DNA from: RPQK01 sp041946865
Lineage (GTDB): Bacteria; Acidobacteriota; UBA6911; RPQK01
Direction of reading: 5' to 3'
Assembly (NCBI GenBank): GCA_041946865.1
Contig: JBHGBF010000142.1
Span: 1 to 24,688, forward strand
DNA length: 24,688 nt
Shown: positions 22,255 through 24,688 of the stretch, in pieces
Numbering within the stretch: position 1 is the first letter of the stretch
Layout: each line of letters opens with the position of its first letter
Made by a program: the position numbers and the translations under genes
The notes under the pieces: model-generated
What the model saw: the letters and a program-made list of their open reading frames with translations, nothing else
Database searches by the model: none
Told to the model about the DNA's origin: nothing

Positions 22255-22546
22255 GATTCTACTTCTTCCGCGACGTTTCGATAGACCGTGGCGTCTTATC
22301 CGACAATGAGGACGCTCCTTTTTTCGACGAGAGGTTAGTCTTGGCGCCACGGGCTGTCAAGGCCGGCTCACGAGTGGCTTGAGTTGGTCGGCCTTGGACT
22401 GTCGCGTAGAGGAAGCCCCGGGCGGACATGCTTCCTCGGACGAACAATCTGCGAGGAAACGGAACAGTACTCCGGCTTTCGCCGCCAGGCGAGATGTCCG
22501 GTTTGCCTGCCAGGGCGAAGGCAGCGCGACGTCCTCGGGGAACCGG
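22255..22546. other. Intergenic region between pntB and the ABC importer operon
   Basis: About 290 bases without a supported gene. A GAGGAAGC/GCTTCCTC inverted repeat (22409-22437, 13-base loop) lies after the pntB stop; it has no T-run and is only a weak terminator candidate. The importer promoter should be here, but no clear box was found. Short frames overlapping the end of pntB are shadows. Confidence 0.5.
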
Positions 22547-23944
22547 TCAGGCGGTGGCCGCGGCGCAAGCGCCGAGTCGATCGACGAGCCTGGCGAGGTT
22601 TTCCTTGGCGTCGCCCCACAGCAAGAGAGCATTGGGTTTCTCGTAGAGCAGGTTCTGCACACCCGAGTAGCCGGGGCGGCTGTCGAGGTTGAACACCAGG
22701 ACGGTGCGGGCACGGTGGGCTTCCAGGATGGGCATCCCTGAAATCGGGGTCCCGGGCAACGAAGTCGCGGCGGGGTTTACGACATCTGAGGCGCCGACGA
22801 TGATCGCCAGATCAGTGCCTGCGAAGTCGCCATTGATCTGGTCCATATCACAGAGCTTCGTGTAAGGCACGTCCGCTTCTGCCAGCAAGACGTGCATGTG
22901 ACCCGGCATCCGGCCGGCGACGGGATGAATGGCAAACTGTACGTCTTTGCCGGCTTCTTCGAACCAGCGGGCCAGGCGGGCGACTTCGTGATGAGCGTCG
23001 GCCAGCGCAATCCCGTAGCCTGGGACGATGATCACCGACCGGGCTTCACGGCAGGCAGCCACAGCCGATCCCCAGTGGTCTTTTTCCGCCTCCTTCACTG
23101 GTGTCGGCGCCGCCGGCAGTTGGTCCGTCGGGGACCCAGCGCTACCCGCGTCCCGCCCCCAGAGAACCTGATTCAGACCGCGATTCATGGCCTGGCACAT
23201 CGCCATGGTCAACACCAGGCCGGAAGCCGCGACAGCTGCTCCCGCAGCCACCAGCAGGCGGTTGTCGACAATCAGGCCGGAGGCGGCGGCTGCTAACCCG
23301 GAGGTGGCGTTCAGGAACGATATCAGAACGGGCATATCCGCCCCTCCGACCCGGACAGCGAACACCAGTCCAAGGAGCGCCGCAAGAACAAGCGCAACCG
23401 CGAGGGCCGCCACCCGAGGCCCGCCTGTCTGGCTGGCGCCGGCGACGGCCATTCCGACGGCGGCAAGCGAGGTCAGGACCACGAGAAGATGGTGGCGACG
23501 CCAGACGACGGGCTTTTGACCGAGCCAGCCTGACAGCCTGCCTGATGCGAGCATGCTGGCGCTGAACGTGGCCGCGCCGAGCACCATGCCGAAGAGGCCC
23601 GATGCTTTGGCGGCCGTACCGGCAGAGTCCGGCCTGTAAATCAACTCGACCAGTGAAACAATAAAGGCGGCCATTCCTCCCGCCCCGTGCTGAAAAGCAA
23701 TCAGGGCGGGGATTTGCGCCATGTTGCTCCTGACTGCCCGCCACCAGCCTGTTGTCGACCCGAGAACCAGAGCCAGTGCCAGCCACCCGAGATCGAAGAG
23801 GTTCTTTTGCAGGGCGACCGACAGACCCGCCAGCAAAAGCGCAAGAGCCGCCACCCCATTGCCGTAAAGCGCCCCTTTCGGGGAACGAAACAGCCCAACT
23901 CCTACCAGAAACAGAGCAACGATCAAGAAATCGGTCAGAAGCAT
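22547..23944 (-). CDS. pntB: NAD(P) transhydrogenase subunit beta
   Basis: This 465-residue protein forms domains II and III of the proton-translocating transhydrogenase. The enzyme couples hydride transfer between NAD(H) and NADP(H) to proton flow across the inner membrane. Residues 1-about 260 are membrane helices with the family's GGADMPVLISFLNATSGLAAAASG and CQAMNR motifs. Residues about 300-465 are the nucleotide-binding domain with VIIVPGYGIALADAHH, IHPVAGRMPGHMHVLLAEA, MDQINGDF and GASDVVNPAA. Length matches the family (about 460). Unusually, the loop that reads VFKRSMNTGYAGVQN in E. coli is VFNLDSRPGYSGVQN here (residues 417-431), so the Lys-Arg-Ser that contacts the NADP 2'-phosphate is missing. 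I chose the ATG at 23944; the longer frame to 24127 overlaps pntAB. It is 22 bases after pntAB. Confidence 0.94.
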   Translation of the reverse strand: MLLTDFLIVALFLVGVGLFRSPKGALYGNGVAALALLLAGLSVALQKNLFDLGWLALALVLGSTTGWWRAVRSNMAQIPALIAFQHGAGGMAAFIVSLVELIYRPDSAGTAAKASGLFGMVLGAATFSASMLASGRLSGWLGQKPVVWRRHHLLVVLTSLAAVGMAVAGASQTGGPRVAALAVALVLAALLGLVFAVRVGGADMPVLISFLNATSGLAAAASGLIVDNRLLVAAGAAVAASGLVLTMAMCQAMNRGLNQVLWGRDAGSAGSPTDQLPAAPTPVKEAEKDHWGSAVAACREARSVIIVPGYGIALADAHHEVARLARWFEEAGKDVQFAIHPVAGRMPGHMHVLLAEADVPYTKLCDMDQINGDFAGTDLAIIVGASDVVNPAATSLPGTPISGMPILEAHRARTVLVFNLDSRPGYSGVQNLLYEKPNALLLWGDAKENLARLVDRLGACAAATA

Positions 23945-23966
23945 ACGGCCATCCCGGCATTCCCGT

Positions 23967-24239
23967 TCATTTAAACAGGCGAAGCATCCGGTGAGTGACG
24001 ACCAGCCCGCCCACCAGGTTGAAACTCGCGCAGCCCAGAGCAACCATACCGAAGGCGCCTTCCCACGGCGCGGGCGGCGAGGCGAAGATGAGCAGGGCCC
24101 CCAGGATGATGACGGCGGAGACCGCATTCGTCATCGCCATGAGCGGCGTGTGCAGCCGGGGCGGGACACGCCGGATCAAGCGGTAGCTGATCAGCCCCGA
24201 AGAGGCAAACACGAGGACAAGGAGGTAAAAACCATCCAT
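23967..24239 (-). CDS. pntAB: NAD(P) transhydrogenase subunit alpha, membrane part
   Basis: This 90-residue membrane protein is the small alpha-2 subunit of three-gene transhydrogenases, equivalent to the C-terminal helices of single-chain PntA. It has three hydrophobic segments (about 3-20, 36-54 and 60-80). It also has the conserved TPLMAMTNAVSAVIILGAL motif and a GCASFNLVGGLVVTHRML(R)LF ending. ATG start with AGGAG seven bases upstream. It lies 39 bases after pntAA and 22 before pntB, in the usual order. Confidence 0.94.
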   Translation of the reverse strand: MDGFYLLVLVFASSGLISYRLIRRVPPRLHTPLMAMTNAVSAVIILGALLIFASPPAPWEGAFGMVALGCASFNLVGGLVVTHRMLRLFK

Positions 24240-24278
24240 TTCGGTTCTCCTGAAACAGCGTTCGGCTGCGGGGCGCTA

Positions 24279-24688
24279 TCAAAGACGGGCGTGTTCGACG
24301 GCCGCCATGGCCTTCAGGGTTCCCGCATGGACGATGCTTCCCGCATGAGTGACAAGGCAGCTGCGCGCAATCTCGCTATCCAGGTCCGGCCTTTCAACGC
24401 CCCCGTTGAAGAGAGCTCGAACAAACTGATAGATGTTATTGGCATAGAGCCACGTAGCGTGCTGCGGCAACCCGCCCGGGATGTTTTCGAACCCGCAGAT
24501 ACGGACGCCTTTCACACAAATCTCTTCACCGGGTTTCGTCAGGGCACAGTTACCGCCTTGATCGATTGCCACATCGACTATGACCGATCCGGAACGCATC
24601 CGGCTCACCATGGGTTCAGTCAGAAGGACCGTGTCCTTTCGGCAGAGCTGCAATGCCCCGCCCGGCGCGTTTTTTTTTCGGGCGGAGC
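24279..24688 (-). CDS. pntAA: NAD(P) transhydrogenase subunit alpha, NAD-binding part (partial)
   Basis: The 5' part of this gene is cut off by the window edge. About 136 residues of the C-terminal part of the NAD(H)-binding alpha-1 subunit are visible. The motif MRSGSVIVDVAIDQGGNCALTKPGE is the hallmark of the alanine dehydrogenase/PntA family. It is followed by VRICGFENIPGGLPQHATWLYANNIYQF. The annotated frame continues to the edge without a stop. The TTG at 24651-24653 is not a real start, because the conserved domain should extend upstream. The last 35 bases read SARKKNAPGG in frame. They contain a nine-T homopolymer inside a small inverted repeat and do not obviously match the family, so a frameshift or assembly end artefact is possible there. 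Confidence 0.88.
   Translation of the reverse strand, partial: SARKKNAPGGALQLCRKDTVLLTEPMVSRMRSGSVIVDVAIDQGGNCALTKPGEEICVKGVRICGFENIPGGLPQHATWLYANNIYQFVRALFNGGVERPDLDSEIARSCLVTHAGSIVHAGTLKAMAAVEHARL

Noticed and set aside
22357..22713. Small frames overlapping the end of pntB and the following gap
   Set aside because: They overlap well-conserved pntB codons in other frames and have no supporting motif.

Overview
The window is GC-rich bacterial DNA (about 60% G+C by eye). It looks like an Acidobacteriota-type genome. That placement is an inference. It rests on two TonB-dependent receptors with N-terminal carboxypeptidase-regulatory-like domains (one a large Oar-like barrel), a five-POTRA BamA, secreted beta-propeller proteins and short palindromic intergenic repeats. 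No rRNA, tRNA, CRISPR, phage or transposase gene was seen. Only one gene, the DsbA-like oxidoreductase, lies on the + strand.

Layout. 1-318: non-coding, with a palindromic repeat. 319-2928 (-): BamA. 2929-3395: divergent intergenic region with a 131-bp MITE-like inverted-repeat element flanked by a 9-bp direct repeat. 3396-4190 (+): DsbA-like thiol oxidoreductase. 4207-7557 (-): Oar-like TonB-dependent receptor. 7558-7831: long inverted pair of the palindromic repeat. 7832-10060 (-): secreted protein made of 12 eight-cysteine Asp-rich repeats, in a two-gene operon with an unrecognised small secreted protein (10076-10597). 10732-13809 (-): secreted YVTN-type beta-propeller with acidic low-complexity tracts. 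13950-16577 (-): second TonB-dependent receptor, also with an acidic insert and an odd C-terminal tail. 16793-19241 (-): OmpR-type response regulator and histidine kinase. 19242-19542: third repeat locus. 19543-22254 (-): ABC importer permease and substrate-binding lipoprotein, with no ATPase gene. 22547-24688 (-): three-gene proton-translocating transhydrogenase operon pntAA (partial), pntAB, pntB.

How the genes may work together. The kinase and regulator lie directly upstream of the second receptor, and everything from 19241 down to 4207 points the same way. They may control an outer-membrane or cell-surface module of receptor, acidic beta-propeller, Cys/Asp-rich repeat protein, small secreted partner and Oar-like receptor. 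Asp-rich surfaces recur in three of these proteins, which suggests binding of a divalent cation such as calcium. BamA would insert the barrels, and the DsbA-like protein could help form the 96-cysteine protein's disulfides. This is a hypothesis from context, not a demonstrated system. The best candidates for novelty are the 12 x 8-Cys protein with its partner, the shared acidic inserts, the MITE between bamA and dsbA, and a PntB whose NADP 2'-phosphate-binding Lys-Arg-Ser is replaced by Asn-Leu-Asp.
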